Positions 22,119 to 34,099 of a stretch of 64,000 nucleotides of DNA are shown here, in pieces. Made by a program: the position numbers and the translations under genes. Numbering within the stretch: position 1 is the stretch's first letter; every line of letters starts with the position of its first letter. Location: positions 1 through 64,000 of the forward strand of contig JAYWVB010000026.1 in NCBI GenBank assembly GCA_039881045.1, written 5' to 3'. The stretch comes from Chaetomium olivaceum (taxonomy: Eukaryota; Ascomycota; Sordariomycetes; Sordariales; Chaetomiaceae). A model generated the notes under the pieces. That model searched no databases. It was given only the letters and a program-made list of their open reading frames with translations, and was not told the DNA's origin.

Positions 22119-23583
22119 TCACATTAAGCCCACAAAATAATCCCAATACTGGCACAGTGCGGTGACGTTCCAGCCGCGCATTTCTGTGTTCAGCGCATCA
22201 GTGTCCAGAATCCACGACAAATACTTGCTCTCCACTCCAACCTCCGAGTCTTCCCCGCCTCGAGCACTCACTCGAGCCTTGCATAGCTCCCAGTATGCGG
22301 GGTACCACCCTGCTTGTTCCCAACCGAGGATCGATACCACTCGCGGTTTTGGCCCGGATGAGATGATGATGTTGCGTGGGTGCAAGCTGCCGTGCGTGAA
22401 AACGACGGGGACGTCATCGGGGAAGAGATGGTGGGTGTGTAGCGGAGCTGTCCATCTCCAGCGCCTGCATGTCGGTTCCGAGATACGGTGACCGCCATGG
22501 CGACAAAGTAGTCATGGAATGCTGTTGCGGTCGGGAACGGACCAGCAGGCGGAGCACCAGCCAACGCGCAGCGATGAAACACCTCATCCTGCAGCGGCCC
22601 ATTATCAACGCTCCCTAGATCGCAACCAGATTAGCATCCAAAATCACCAACGCTGAAAGCGCCAAACTCACCAACAAACCCAGCCCCCCCCAACCTCAAC
22701 CGCCTCCACTCGGCCACCACCTCCCTCAACTGCGTACAAACCCCCTCCCTCTCCACCTCGCTCATCCCCGCCCACCTCTCCTCCAGCACACTCCCCCTCA
22801 GCAAATCCATATACACAAACCTCTCCCCCGTCCCCCATCTCTCCGCCACCCAAACACCTCCGGCACCGCACCCCGCTCCCCCGGCACCCCCAGATCCAGC
22901 AACGTCCTCCGTGCAAGGCTCATCGCCTTCCCCTCCGCCGGCGCCACCCCGACAACCCCACCCGCATACGGACCACCACCGCCCCCCGCCACCACCACCT
23001 CAGGCCCGTACTTGACCAGCAGCCCCAGCTCGGGGAAGGGCACCAGCTTCGCACCACCACCACCACCACCACCACCCGCTTGCTCGCTCCCCTGGTCTGG
23101 GGAGACGAGGCCCAGCCGAACCGCCTCCTCCTCGCGCACGCGCGCTGGGGTGGGAAGCTCCGGGTAGGTGCCTGCGGGGGTGAAGCGGGAGAAGAAGGAG
23201 GAGTGGGCGAAGATGACGTTGGGGCCGGGCGGGAAGAGCGGGGTGATGGGGAGGAGGGCGCGGGGTTGGGCGGTTTGGGTTTGGGTTTGGGGGCTGTAGC
23301 TGTGGCCGTGGTGGGATGGTGGTGCGGGTGCGGATGCTGATGTGGGGGCTGAGGATTGGGTTTGGTGTATGTAGTTGTTGTTGTTGTTGTTGTTGTTGTT
23401 GTCGTTGTTGTTGTCGTCGTCTGCTGCGGATAAGGGGGTTGCGGTGATGTTTAGGTTGAGGTTGGCGAGGGAGTCGTAGAGGGTTTGGAAGGGATCGTGG
23501 TGGAGGGTTAGGTCATGGTCGCGCTGGGAGTGGGGAGGTGGGAATCCAGGGTGGGTGCCGGTGTTGAAGGAAAGCATGGTCAT
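22119..23583 (-). pseudogene. APH/choline-kinase-like protein, catalytic residues lost
   Basis: Aminoglycoside-phosphotransferase-fold protein. The N-terminal part from ATG 23583 is low-complexity with an Asn run (GTT microsatellite on the plus strand) and a Gly run. The kinase region follows: VPEVFGW, FVYMDLLRGSVLEERW, a 57-nt intron (22671..22615, GTGAGT...CTAG), GPLQDEVFHR, FHDYF, then the catalytic block VVFTHGSLHPRNIIISSG and VVSILGWEQAGWYPAYWE. In active family members these read HGDLHxxN and IIDWExxG, so the catalytic-loop Asp is Ser and the metal-binding Asp is Gly. Frame breaks lie near 22850 and between about 22435 and 22500. It is probably a pseudokinase or decayed gene. Confidence 0.65.
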
Positions 23584-24542
23584 TGATGTACTCGGTTGAG
23601 GTTGGCCGTGGAGGGTGTAGAGATTGGGAACAAATTGAATATGCAGCTCGGATATAAAATCTGAACCTGAGATCTTGAATGAGAGAAAAGGGCCAAACGC
23701 GTTGGAGCACCGGAAACGATTCCAATTTAACAAAGAACGGCCCGCGTTTTGTGTGGTGACAACGAAGGAGGGGTCGGCTCTGTTGGGCAGTATTGGCGCT
23801 AGACTCGGATGCTGCCCAACCAGCAACCGTGGCCCTTCACCCGTACACACATATACACAGAAATATTCACATGCAGATGGAAACATCCGACAATGGCGGA
23901 TCGCCTCGTTGCTGGAGCTAATACACATGAGGAAAAGCGTCACGGTGTGCAGTTTCGCACCACTTAGACGACAGATAAGATCAGCCATGACCAAAAAGCA
24001 ATTCGGTAGGCAAGAAGATCATTACCTGCTGTAGGTATAATATCATCATCACTTGAAAACCCATTCGTCCGCAATATCCAGAGTCTCTGATAGGAAGGAC
24101 CCTGGCCTTTTGGATCCTGAAAGGTGTGAGTGTGACATGCAGGATCAGCCAGCCTCGTTGATATGCAGCAGTTCGAGCTTCGGGTAAAGTCGGCGGAGAA
24201 ATCCGACGCATGATACCCAAAACGGGCTAGAACAACCATGCGGTGCCATGTCAGAAGCATGGTTATGTAGAGCCAAGCATTGACAGGGTAGCAGCTCCGC
24301 TGACCTCAGGGAGGAGGTGTGGCGATAAGTAGAATTTCGGAAGCGGCCCAGATGACGTTCACTCCTCGGAACTATCCGAGTCGAATGAAGAGGAGGGCGG
24401 GTGTTCATGACCATCGGCCGGGGCTGCGGGAGTTGAAGAAGGCGACCGTGCGACGGTGATTATCTGCTGGACGAACATGGAGATCGAGTCGCCTAATTCG
24501 AGCAGGACTGGATCGTAGTAGTACTATGGTGAGTCGTTTCGA
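23584..24542. other. Intergenic, no gene
   Basis: No gene recognised; likely promoter of the APH-like gene and 3' flank of the regulator. Confidence 0.45.
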
Positions 24543-26934
24543 TCATGCAAGACCATACTGGAACACCCAGTTTATGGGGTCTTGGTTAGCCGAACCGTAC
24601 AAGGCTTCGGGTACCTGTAATAACTGGTCAGCAACATGTTTTCACTCTCCAAATCCCAAGATCACCCACCATATAATCCCACCCGTCGACCCCAAAATCT
24701 GGCGACAAGTCCATCCCCCCACCCATGGCCTCATCAATCGCCGAATTCACCGCCTCTTGGGTTTCACGAGCGGTGGTATCGATCTGCTCGAACAACGCAA
24801 GACACTTCTCCTCGGCATCCTCGGCGGACTTGATCACGTACGCCACAGTCTCTTCCTCGCTCAGGCTCCTCCTCATCGCATCCACCTGTGCATAGATCAT
24901 GCAAGCAACCAGATACCCCTTAGTATTGGTCTCTCCTGTTTCCATGCTCCGCCACGACCACACCTTGTAATCCTGCAGCGCCACCAGCAGGTCCGGCCTG
25001 AGCTCAACCGGGCCGAGACCGAAACTCTCTTCCTCTTTTAAAAGTGTCTTTAGCTCGATGGCAATGGCCACGAAGCCTTGCACGGCCACAACGCGGAAGA
25101 AGCCCGATCCGCTGATGGCGATGCGCTGGAGGGGATCCCACTCGGTGTTGGCGTCGTCCGATAGCGACAGGGGCACCGGGAAGACGGCGCGCCAGAGGCG
25201 CAGCGCGGATTCGACGACCACACGGCGGGAAAAGGCGAATGTTGTTTCCTGTAGGGCGCAGGCGAAGAAGGGGAGGTGAAGAGCGAGGAAGTAGCGGCGC
25301 AGGAGGAGGTCGACGACGCGGAGCTCGAGGTCGGACGGCCCTCTTGTGGGTGTCTTACAAGCCTGGAGGAATCGCGTGAGGGTTTTGTACCCTTCGCGGA
25401 GCTCGGCGTCGAACTTGAGCGTGTCTGCGTAAGCCCCTGTGGAGGAGAGGTCGTTAAGGCATTTGACGATGGCTAGGCGCTGGGGGAACAAGCTGCGGAG
25501 GGAGATTGCCATGGTGGTTTGGGTGAACTGGTCCGGTGGCTTGGGGACGGGTACTTCACCTTCCTGGCCGGTGAGCTGCTCGTCGTCGAAATTTCCCGGT
25601 GGGTCCGTGTCGAAATCGTCCAAGTTGATCAGTACCGGTCCGCCTGAGTTCAGGCTTGCTTGTAACGCGATCTCGAGGATCGTGTTCCACAACCGGCGAC
25701 GCATCTCGGCGACCAGCGGTGTGGTTGACTTTGGGCCTAAGCCCTCTGGGTCACGATGCAAGCCCATATACATGGCTAGACGGAGTGTGGTTCCAATCGT
25801 AGCCCAGACCATATCCTCACCCACACCTGTTGCTTCGCGTGCGAGCAAGAGCAGTATGCTGCTCTGCAGAGCCGGGAGGCCCAATCGGGACTTGAACTCG
25901 GGTGCCGACAGCCATGTCTGCCCTTCGTACGCCCATTTCATAGCACATGGGCGTAAGGAGAAGGAAGAGTCGTAGGTTGTGGCGCCGATGGCCAGAACTA
26001 GTTTGAGTTGGACGAGGAAGGCAGGGTCAGGGCTGTTGTTGGGGTCCCAGACGGCCTCATAGTCGCGCCGGAAGCTGGGGATATGAAGGACTCGTAGAAC
26101 AGCTTCGCTGGCATTGAGATAGCACTCAACCAGAGCATCGGCGATGGCCCTGCTGGGCAAGGTGGGTGAGGGTGGACAAGGCCAAGGAGGTGCTCGGCGG
26201 GATTTGATGAGTCTGCCCAAGGCCTTGCACCGCTTCTCGATTGCTAATGCCTTTGACGCGTTGTCGTCACGGAGATGGTTCTCGATGACATCAAACATAT
26301 CATTGAGCTGGAAGGGGTCAGTATTTGGTCGATCGCCATGGAGACTTTTCCTACCAGGCCCACAGCATTAACCCAATGGCTCTGCCCAAAGTACCGCGTC
26401 TTGTGCGTGACACTCCTCGTGACGGCCTTGGGGTTGTTGGCTAGGCGGTGTTCGCTGTGAAAGTAGAAATTGCCGGCAAAGTTAATCGTCTTGGTCTCGA
26501 CCCGCGAATTCTTGTGGTAGGTCGAGACCGGTGTGTTGGCCGAGCTCGTGGCTGCCGACGCGGACTTCTCCGCTGCTACCCGCTCTTTTGCGGCCTGACC
26601 GATTCCATAAGCCCGTTCACAGATGGTGTACTTCTTGGATGACGTGACTGGGGCGGATCTTGTCGGCCGAGATGGCTCGGAATTCAGAGGTTCAGCATGA
26701 TTTAGCTCTTCTGATAAACCCTCAGTAGCGCTCGGCGTTAAGGGTGCTGCAGTTGTCGCTGCTCCATGCCCGTGTGCCTGTGCCACCTCTAAGGGGCTTT
26801 GCCTCCGTGGAGCCCGCGGATCATCCCTATAGCTGCAGGTAGCATTTTTGGACTTGATGCAGTTGCTACACGGTGTTTGCCGGTCGCATCGAATTTTCCG
26901 CCTTCTGCAGAGGATGCAGGAACTGTTGATTTGT
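24543..26934 (-). CDS. Zn2Cys6 fungal transcription factor
   Basis: Nuclear regulator. The Zn2Cys6 cluster is read on the minus strand at about 26917-26834: CILCRRRKIRCDRQTPCSNC followed by IKSKNATC. It lies in an exon whose acceptor (CAACAG) precedes 26922. The first exon and start codon upstream were not resolved, so the 5' boundary is approximate. A Ser/Ala-rich linker leads to TRYFGQSHWVNAVGL, a 47-nt intron (26354..26308), then the fungal-specific transcription-factor domain (CKALGRLIKSRRAPPWP onward). A 55-nt intron (24669..24615, GTGGGT...ACAG) joins a last exon ending NWVFQYGLA at 24543. It is divergent from the MFS gene at 27883, which suggests but does not prove that it regulates it. 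Confidence 0.85.
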
Positions 26935-27882
26935 TAGCCCGATTGAATAAAGACGCCCTCCCCACACCCCAATAGCTAGTTAGAGTGAAGAAAACTTAGA
27001 AAATACCGGAGACAAAGGTGTTCCGAGGATCCACCAAACCCGAAATGCCAATTCTCAGTTATGTCCGGGGGGAAACTTACACTGCAGGCCTTCTCCGGCG
27101 TCGCTCTGGCTCCATCACACAAATTGCCGTGCCGCTGCTGACTTTTCCAGATTACTCACGCCGTGCCAATCTTGTCGAAACGTTTTCAAATTTCGGGAAA
27201 TGCGTCGGAGACAGAGGGGGGTAGACGGCTTTTTGTGTGTTTTGCGAAAGCAACAGTCGGCATTTTGTGGATCCGAAGGATCAAGTCAGCAAGTTCGTGC
27301 TCGAACCATGCCGAAATGAGGATAAAATACCCCACATTCTTTCCGCTGGTTGGCCAGCCTTACGATCTTACACCGAGTCCGAAGGCCGAGTCCGTCCTCT
27401 GCGGAGGATCAGGCCGGGCGCTGGCATCATCAACGACACAGCGGTTGGGACAAAATGTAACCGAAAACAATTCAGCTGTCCATGCAGTCTCGGACTTGGG
27501 GTCGGATCACCGTGTTAGCTCCGGGATCTCAGCGCGATACACAGTATAATATGAGTCCTGTGTTCCTCGCATCAGACAAACATTGTGCGCCCTTTCCCCA
27601 GTCGGCTAATCAGATCTTATCGATCATCACTGTCCGCATTGACGCTAGGTGACTTTGGTCAAGCCTCTTCAACGTCGGACGGTGTGAACCGGGGGCATTT
27701 GTGGGAGTTTTATTGATTCTTCCGTTTGTTGCGTTGGACCCGGACCATAAGGTTACGAGGTGCTCCGGATTGCAGCTCCGAGAGTCCAGTCCCAAGACGA
27801 TCTTCCATTCCCAAAACTGTCCGTACCTTATTTTTTTTTCACCAACAACCTCAACTTTTATCACATCAACATCACGATCACC
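26935..27882. other. Divergent promoter, regulator/transporter
   Basis: About 0.9 kb between a minus-strand regulator and a plus-strand transporter. It should include the unresolved first exon of the regulator. No inverted CGG-type operator was identified by eye. Confidence 0.5.
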
Positions 27883-29223
27883 ATGACCGCGCCAGAAAAC
27901 CCACAGGGGTCTCCGACCCTCCAACTTCAAGACGAGAAAAAGAACCCGAACCCGACGCCGCAAGACATGACGACCGACACTGAATCCGCCAAGGCGGCCC
28001 TACCGGAGCCCGGTCCCGATGCCTTCCCGCCGGCCCCCGACGGCGGCGCCCGCGCTTGGCTCGTCCTTACCGGCTCGGCATGCATATTCTTCTCGTGCCT
28101 TGGCTTCATGAACTCGTTTGGCGTCTTCCAGGCCTACTACATGGCGAACCAGCTGCGCGACCAGTCGCCCGACAATGTCGCCTGGATCGGCTCGCTCATG
28201 TCCTTCATCCAGTTCGCCGGCGGCCTCGTCGCCGGCCCCCTCTTCGACCGCTATGGCGCGTGGGTCATCCGCCCGGGCGCCGTGCTCTACATTTTTGCGC
28301 TCATGATGACGAGCATCTGCAAGGAATATTGGCAGTTCATGCTCGCGCAGGGCGTGCTGGCGGGGTTGTCTATGAGCGTGATGCAGGTGCCGGCTTTTGC
28401 GGCGGTGTCGCAATACTTCGAAAAGAAGAGGGCCACCGCGATCGGGCTGGTGGTCTCGGGCAGTTCGATTGGCGGTATTGTCTTTCCGATTGCTCTGTCC
28501 AAGATGCTGAACGACTCGACGATTGGGTTCGGGTGGTCGGTTAGAATCATGGCCTTTGTGATCACGCCGCTGCTGGGGTTTTCGTGTTTCGCCATCACCG
28601 CCAGGTACCCGCCGCGCAAGACCAACTTTTTCTTGCCTGAGGCTTTCAAGCAAGTCAGGTTCTTGCTCGTCATTGCCGCGGGGTGGTGTTGTTTCATCGG
28701 CATGTTCACGCCGCTGTTCTTCCTCCCAACTTACGCCATCTCGAGAGGCATCACACCCACTTTTGCCTCGTACCTGCTGGCCATCGTCAACGGAGCGTCC
28801 ACATTTGGGCGGATCATCCCGGGTATCCTCGCCGACAAGTTCGGGAAGCTCACCATTTTCGGTATTGGCGGAGTTATTACGGGTGTTATCGTCTTGTGTA
28901 TGAACACCGCGACGAGCACCGCAGGGCTGGTGGTCTACGCCATCGCATTCGGCTTCGCATCCGGTACCATTATTTCCGGCTCGACCGCAGCTCTCTCGAT
29001 TTGCACGGATGATCCCCGCAACCTCGGTACTTACATGGGAATGGGAATGGCGATTGCCGCGACTGCGACCTTGGTTGGCCCGCCGGTGAACGGCGTGTTG
29101 CTAGACAAGTACGGTGGATTTTTGGAGGTTGCCATTTTCAGCGGCGTCATCTGCCTGGCCGGTGGTTTCATAGCGATCGGTGCCAAAGCTACCACGCCGC
29201 AGGGGCTTCTTGGGAGGTCTTGA
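27883..29223 (+). CDS. MFS transporter, monocarboxylate-porter type
   Basis: Plasma-membrane major-facilitator protein of the fungal monocarboxylate/MCH group. ATG 27883 (CACCATGACC context) is chosen over upstream in-frame codons, because the sequence before it is a pyrimidine-rich leader. A hydrophilic N-terminus leads to DGGARAWLVLTGS, the usual entry to TM1. About 12 hydrophobic segments follow, with FDRYGAWVIRPG in the first cytoplasmic loop and FGRIIPGILADKFG in the second half. 446 residues, no intron, frame intact. Substrate unknown: the group includes riboflavin and carboxylate carriers. Its neighbour is a divergent Zn2Cys6 regulator. Confidence 0.9.
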   Translation: MTAPENPQGSPTLQLQDEKKNPNPTPQDMTTDTESAKAALPEPGPDAFPPAPDGGARAWLVLTGSACIFFSCLGFMNSFGVFQAYYMANQLRDQSPDNVAWIGSLMSFIQFAGGLVAGPLFDRYGAWVIRPGAVLYIFALMMTSICKEYWQFMLAQGVLAGLSMSVMQVPAFAAVSQYFEKKRATAIGLVVSGSSIGGIVFPIALSKMLNDSTIGFGWSVRIMAFVITPLLGFSCFAITARYPPRKTNFFLPEAFKQVRFLLVIAAGWCCFIGMFTPLFFLPTYAISRGITPTFASYLLAIVNGASTFGRIIPGILADKFGKLTIFGIGGVITGVIVLCMNTATSTAGLVVYAIAFGFASGTIISGSTAALSICTDDPRNLGTYMGMGMAIAATATLVGPPVNGVLLDKYGGFLEVAIFSGVICLAGGFIAIGAKATTPQGLLGRS

Positions 29224-29844
29224 TTAAGATCGAAAGAGGTTGGGTACATTTCATGATATGCGTGTTGGAGAAAAGGACATAGACACAGTGATGGGATAAT
29301 TAGACTGTAACTGATGAAACATACTACGGCAAGCCAGCAATAATATGAGATTTGCTTCGATTGTTCGGGGCTTTGTAAGCCTCTTGAATACCTGATATTG
29401 TCGGTGGTATCTTTCACCAACCCCCTCAAGCCAATAAATGGATCAGATCCCCAAATGACCAACGGCAACGCTCAATAATGAGCCCGAGTGAAGCGCTGTG
29501 AGATGCTTCATAGCATCTCCAGAAAAGAAACTCTGCTTAGGAGTAATGGAGGGTCAAATCGTGTAATGACAAGTCCTGACAAGCATTTAAATGGACCATG
29601 TACATTTTAACCTGGCATTTCTTCACCTTCAGTATCTCCCCTTTATTTTCGGTATCACCCCCTCATGGATAGCCTAGGACAGAAAGACGGCCTCCGAGAT
29701 TGTATCCAGAGGCTAAGAGTCTCAACAAGCCCACTTCACTGTGATCTTCACCTAAAGCTAGATTCTGTCGTTTCTCGGACTCCACACAAAAACAGACATC
29801 ATCCTCAAAAGTTCAGCCCATCTCGTCACAGTCTGAGCTGGCAC
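29224..29844. other. Intergenic, no gene
   Basis: Convergent 3' flanks of the MFS and small secreted protein genes; nothing recognised. Confidence 0.5.
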
Positions 29845-30502
29845 CTAGACACAGGTGAGATCAACGGTTTCGGAGTCGAAGGTGCAGCGATCGCTGTGAG
29901 TGATGGAAAGCTGACGAATGGTTAGTGGACGTGCAATCATAATCCAAAGCGTGTGGACTTACGTTGATGAAACCACCATCACCCTCAGTGAACAACTGGT
30001 TGGGGGCAGCAATGTAGAAGCACTCGTAGCTACACGAATATCTGTCAATTCTGGACACCAACATATCAAGGAAACAATCTGAAAGGTCAACTTACTCTGT
30101 GTTCAGGAGGCCCTGCTTGAACTCCACGCTGGTTTGGCCATCGACGTTGGCAGGGTCAGCAAACCTGAATCCCTGGTTGTAGCAGGCGGCAGCCTGGAAA
30201 CGAGCAGGGTCAGGGTTCTGTGCAAACATGGCGTCGGTTGTCTGCTTAGTGAACGCCTCACGGCCTGCGTCGAAGCTAGCAATGTCACCGATGAGGTCCG
30301 CGACTTCGGTGACGGCCCGCTCAACAACAGCCGTCACGAGTGCGGTGCCAACGGCGCCCAGAATAACAGCGGAAACAGGCTCGCGCTTCTGGAGAGAAAC
30401 AGCGCGGGCATGGCCAGCCTCAGTCTTGATATTGGCGGGGGCAGCGTTGGCCATGGCGGCAAGAATGGACACGAAGGCAGCGACGGTCTTGAAAGATGGC
30501 AT
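29845..30502 (-). CDS. Small secreted Cys-containing protein
   Basis: Secreted protein of unknown function. Signal peptide MPSFKTVAAFVSILAAMANA, then a possible KR processing site (LQKREP). Three exons: 30502-30096, 30041-29963 and 29910-29845. The introns have GTAAGT donors and GACAG/GTCAG acceptors, and the phases agree. The middle contains an Ala/Val-rich helix (VILGAVGTALVTAVVERAV). The C-terminal half holds the Cys: AACYNQG, YSCSYECFY, SDRCTFDSE and DLTC at the end. An even set of Cys after a signal peptide suggests disulfides. Effector- or antimicrobial-like roles are possible but nothing here shows them. Confidence 0.75.
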
Positions 30503-30730
30503 TTTGAGTTGTTGAGTTCGACGAAGCGAAGTTGGTGTTGAGGCAGGAATGACGCTTGTTGAGGAAAGAAGTGAAGAAGTTGCCACTGCAAAGTTGGACA
30601 GGAAAAAGCGTTGGCCAACAAGTCGAAGACGGGAGGAAAGAAGGTGAAGAAAGTGTTGAAGGTGAAATTGTTGATGGTGGAAGTGAACTGATGAAGGATA
30701 AGAGAAACATTTAGCGAGGCTTGAGGTGCT

Positions 30731-30740
30731 TTTTATATAT
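30731..30740 (-). promoter_or_regulatory. Candidate TATA box
   Basis: TATATAAAA on the minus strand about 230 bp before the start of the small secreted protein gene. Confidence 0.4.
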
Positions 30741-31841
30741 TCTTTAGCTCGTTTCCGTCCTTGTCAGATTCATGATACTTGTCATGGCTTGGTACTACTC
30801 GGCTATACCGATGGCCATCCTGTTTCAGATCGTCTCCTCTGATCTGCAACGCCTTTTGACGATATTGCGCCGATGTCCTTTCCAGAAACGTCGACGTTAA
30901 GTATCTACATGGCCAGAAAGCCATTCGTAGGGAAATATTTGTCCCATCCCCCGTCCGGTTTGTCAAGAGGGTGGCGAAGCGTCCTCTGTTAAGCCCGTGC
31001 CCGAGTCCCGTCCGTCTATCTCAAAGTCCATGGAGGTACACAGCAACAGAGACTTCCATTAGTAGGGTAGTCATCTTCGCCATACATCTTGTACGACATA
31101 GGTTCCTCTCCACTTAATACTACCTTAATAACCCCAGCCAGGCTGCCCGGGACGAAAGTGATTGGCCCTTGGAGTTTCCTGGCATGTGGTCGTTCCAGCT
31201 CCGTTGCTTGGTAGTTGCCCCCGGTGTCCATTTTCGGCAAGCGAATCGGTATTGGTGGAGGTCCCCTGGGAGAAGATGCCAAAAATGGGTCGTTATTTGG
31301 GCTTGGCTGTCGCCGATGTTAAAGCTCGCGTTGCGAAACTCTAACGATGATAAGCGAATGAAACGGACATTCTGCATGTTGGTTTCATCATCCAATGTTC
31401 ATTACCTGTACATTGAATACAGCCGTTCTTGGGATCCACTTAGTATGAATCTAGAATGAAGTATACTTTTATTATCAATCACAACGGATGTTCCCGACTC
31501 GCTGTCAAGGAGCTCGCCTTCACAGCACAACCTCAATGTGGACCACGACCGGGACCCCTGTTCTCGTGAGGCGAGCCAAACCGGATTATGCCGTTCCCCC
31601 CAACTGTTGTACGAATACAGACCTGTATGCCCCTGAAAAGCCCCGAGCCCCTTGTCCGGAAAGTCCCTTCCCGGACCCTACATATACGAGTCCGCTTCTC
31701 AACCATGATGCCAAGATACGCGTGGAGACGCGCGCAAAAATGCGGACGAAGCAGCAGGTAAGATGGTGAGTCCAATAGGGCTGTCTTTGTGGAACGAAGA
31801 GAGACAAGAGTAGAGGCTTAGAGCGCGGCGATGAAATCACT
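30741..31841. other. Intergenic, no gene
   Basis: No gene recognised. The part adjoining the LTR at 31842 could be internal retroelement DNA, but no protein motif is visible. Confidence 0.4.
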
Positions 31842-32154
31842 TGTAGGATTGCTGTTGCAGTTTACAACACAATAGAAAGCTTATTCAAAACTATGAAGAC
31901 TATTGCTCTACTTGAAGATCAAAAATCATCAAGTCTCGCTGGGCATGAAGCCCCTATATACTAGTAATGACCGTGAAGTACCTTCGTACCTTCAATGAGG
32001 ACCCGGGACCCGAGCGATCCTGCTCGGCGCACGGGTCCTCGTTATTGGTTCCGCCCGGGCCCGATCCCTTCTGGGCCCAGCTACAGCGGCGGGGCTGACC
32101 CCTTCAGCTAACGATTGTCCCCGCACTCGGCTCTCTCCTGGTCAGGTCGTGACA
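31842..32154 (-). repeat. Probable solo LTR (Gypsy-like), 313 bp
   Basis: On the minus strand it begins TGTCACGACC and ends AACAGCAATCCTACA, the TG...CA form of an LTR. A TATATAGGGGCTTCATG promoter-like block lies about two thirds along. No partner LTR or reverse transcriptase is nearby. The flanking bases do not give a target duplication, so a truncated or rearranged end is possible. Confidence 0.6.
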
Positions 32155-32174
32155 TCCGGCCCGCTTGGTCACCA

Positions 32175-34099
32175 CTAGCAGATCAGCGCCGTATCGCCCG
32201 GCCGGCGTGCGGAGTTCGGGCCGGAATGGACCCAATCCAAATGCGGCTGGGTCCTGAGCGACGGGGTGAGGGCGCGGTCATCGTCAGTGCTGGGCGGCTC
32301 CTGCTGGCTGCTCAACCCCACCGTCTTGATTTCCAGTACGAAGGATTTGCCGGTCTCCAGTACATAGCGGATGGCATCACCCACGGCCGTTTTGACCTCG
32401 GCCGGGTGCTCGATGCGTTTGCCCTCGATACCGGCCATGGCCTTGGCGATTCCGACGAAGTCGGGCTGGGGGCCACGGATGGTGAGATAGCCGGGGTCCA
32501 GAGTGCGCGGCTTCCAGTCGTAGCCCAGCGCTTCGCCATAGACCTGGACGATAGTCCCGAGTCCCACCTGCAGGGTGTGGTATTCGGAGTTGTTGGTAAT
32601 GATATAGAGGATACCCAGATTGCGGTGCGCCGCCGTCCACCAGGCCTGCGGATAGAACAGCGAGGAGCCGTCGCCGGTGACGGCCACCACCAGTTTGGTG
32701 CCGATTCCCTGCACCCCACGCTTTTCCTCCTTGATGCCGATGGTGGCGCCGAACGACCAGCCGAGCGAGCCGCCGCCGACGCAATAGTAGCTGGTCGGTT
32801 CGGCGTAGGGCAGCAGATACTGGAAGGGAGAGGGATCAGAAATGGCCTCGTGGACATAAACGAAATCGCGCTGAAGCTTATGCTGCTCGATCTGCTGGCG
32901 CAGTGCGTCGGCAATCACCACCGCCCACACATTGTCCTGAGTCATCGCCTGGTTCAGATAATGCTTCCACTGCGCCTTCCGTTCGACCGCCCGGCTGGCC
33001 AGTGTATCGTTGCGCTGTGTGACGAATGATGAGACTATCACCTCCTTCACCCGGGCGGTGATCTGCGGCAGGGCGACCTTGATGTCGGCAAACACAGCGG
33101 CGTCACCGTAATAGTTCTTGCCGATGTCCCAGATGCAGTTGCTAAGATAGAGCTTGCTGACCGAGTCGGGGATCAGCGGGCCGTCGGACGGTTTGTAGAT
33201 CAGCACCTGCGCTTGGTTGGAGAAGCCGCACAGAAAAGCGACATCGTGCCCTTCGAATGCCGACTGCATGCCGGCCTGATTGTTAGGCAGTTCGCCCTGC
33301 CAATGGGGATCGTCATTGGGATAATTGGCGACGGCGCTCAAGGCCTGCTGCAGGACCGGCGCGCCGGTGGCGTGAGCGAGATCGCGAAGTTCCGCCCAGG
33401 CACCGGCCAATCCGACCGCGTCGCCGGCGACGATCAGGGGATTCTTCGCCGCCGCTAACCGTCGGCGGCGAGGTCGCGCACGCTTTTCGGATCGGGTCCG
33501 AAATGGGGTGAAATCCGGGTAATGCCCTTAAGGCGATCGCCTTCGGGAATCCGGCGCATGGTGAATTCCCACGGCACGGAGAGGAACACCACGCCGTTCG
33601 GTGGCGCCATCGCCTCCTTGAAGGCGCGCTGCAGCACCAGCTTCATATCGTCCTCGGACTTCATCTCATGCGCCCATTTGCAGTAGTTACGGGCGAGAGG
33701 GACGGTGTCGGACGACAGGATAGGCTCCTGCACCACCAGCGCGTTTCTGCTGCTGCGCGCACAGGATGATCAGCGGAAACTGCGAGCGCGACGCGTTGAA
33801 CAGGTTGGTGATGGCGTGGGCGATGCCAGGGGTGACGTGGACGATCAGGATGGCCGGCTTGCCGGTCATGCGGGCCGAGCCCATGGCCGCGCCATGGCGA
33901 TGTTCTCGTGAAGGCATTCGACATATTCGACGCCGTTCTCGGGATAGGAGGTGCCGTCGATCCAAGGGATTTCATTGACCCCGGGAACGCCAAAGATTCG
34001 CGTGATTTCCCAATTCGCGGCAGACATCTCGAAAAGATAGTCGCGCGCCCAACGGTGGGGGGGAAGGGGGGGCAGCGTCTCGGTCGGGATTCTCTCCAT
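32175..34099 (-). pseudogene. ThDP-dependent enzyme, acetolactate synthase/BFD-like, broken
   Basis: A thiamine-diphosphate enzyme of the acetolactate synthase/benzoylformate decarboxylase superfamily. From ATG 34099 the frame gives IFGVPGVNEIPWIDG and the catalytic-Glu region CLHENIAMA, then GKPAILIVHVTPGIAHAITN, EPILSSDTVPLARN, a central domain (NPLIVAGDAVGLAGAW), and the ThDP-binding block GDGSSLFYPQ...NNSEYH. Three frame changes occur (about 33888-33892, 33738-33744, 33457-33462), none in a long homopolymer, so real decay is plausible. There is no intron and GC is high. An ancient bacterial transfer is possible but untested. The stop lies only 21 bp from an LTR, and the last 50 residues look non-family. 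Confidence 0.75.
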
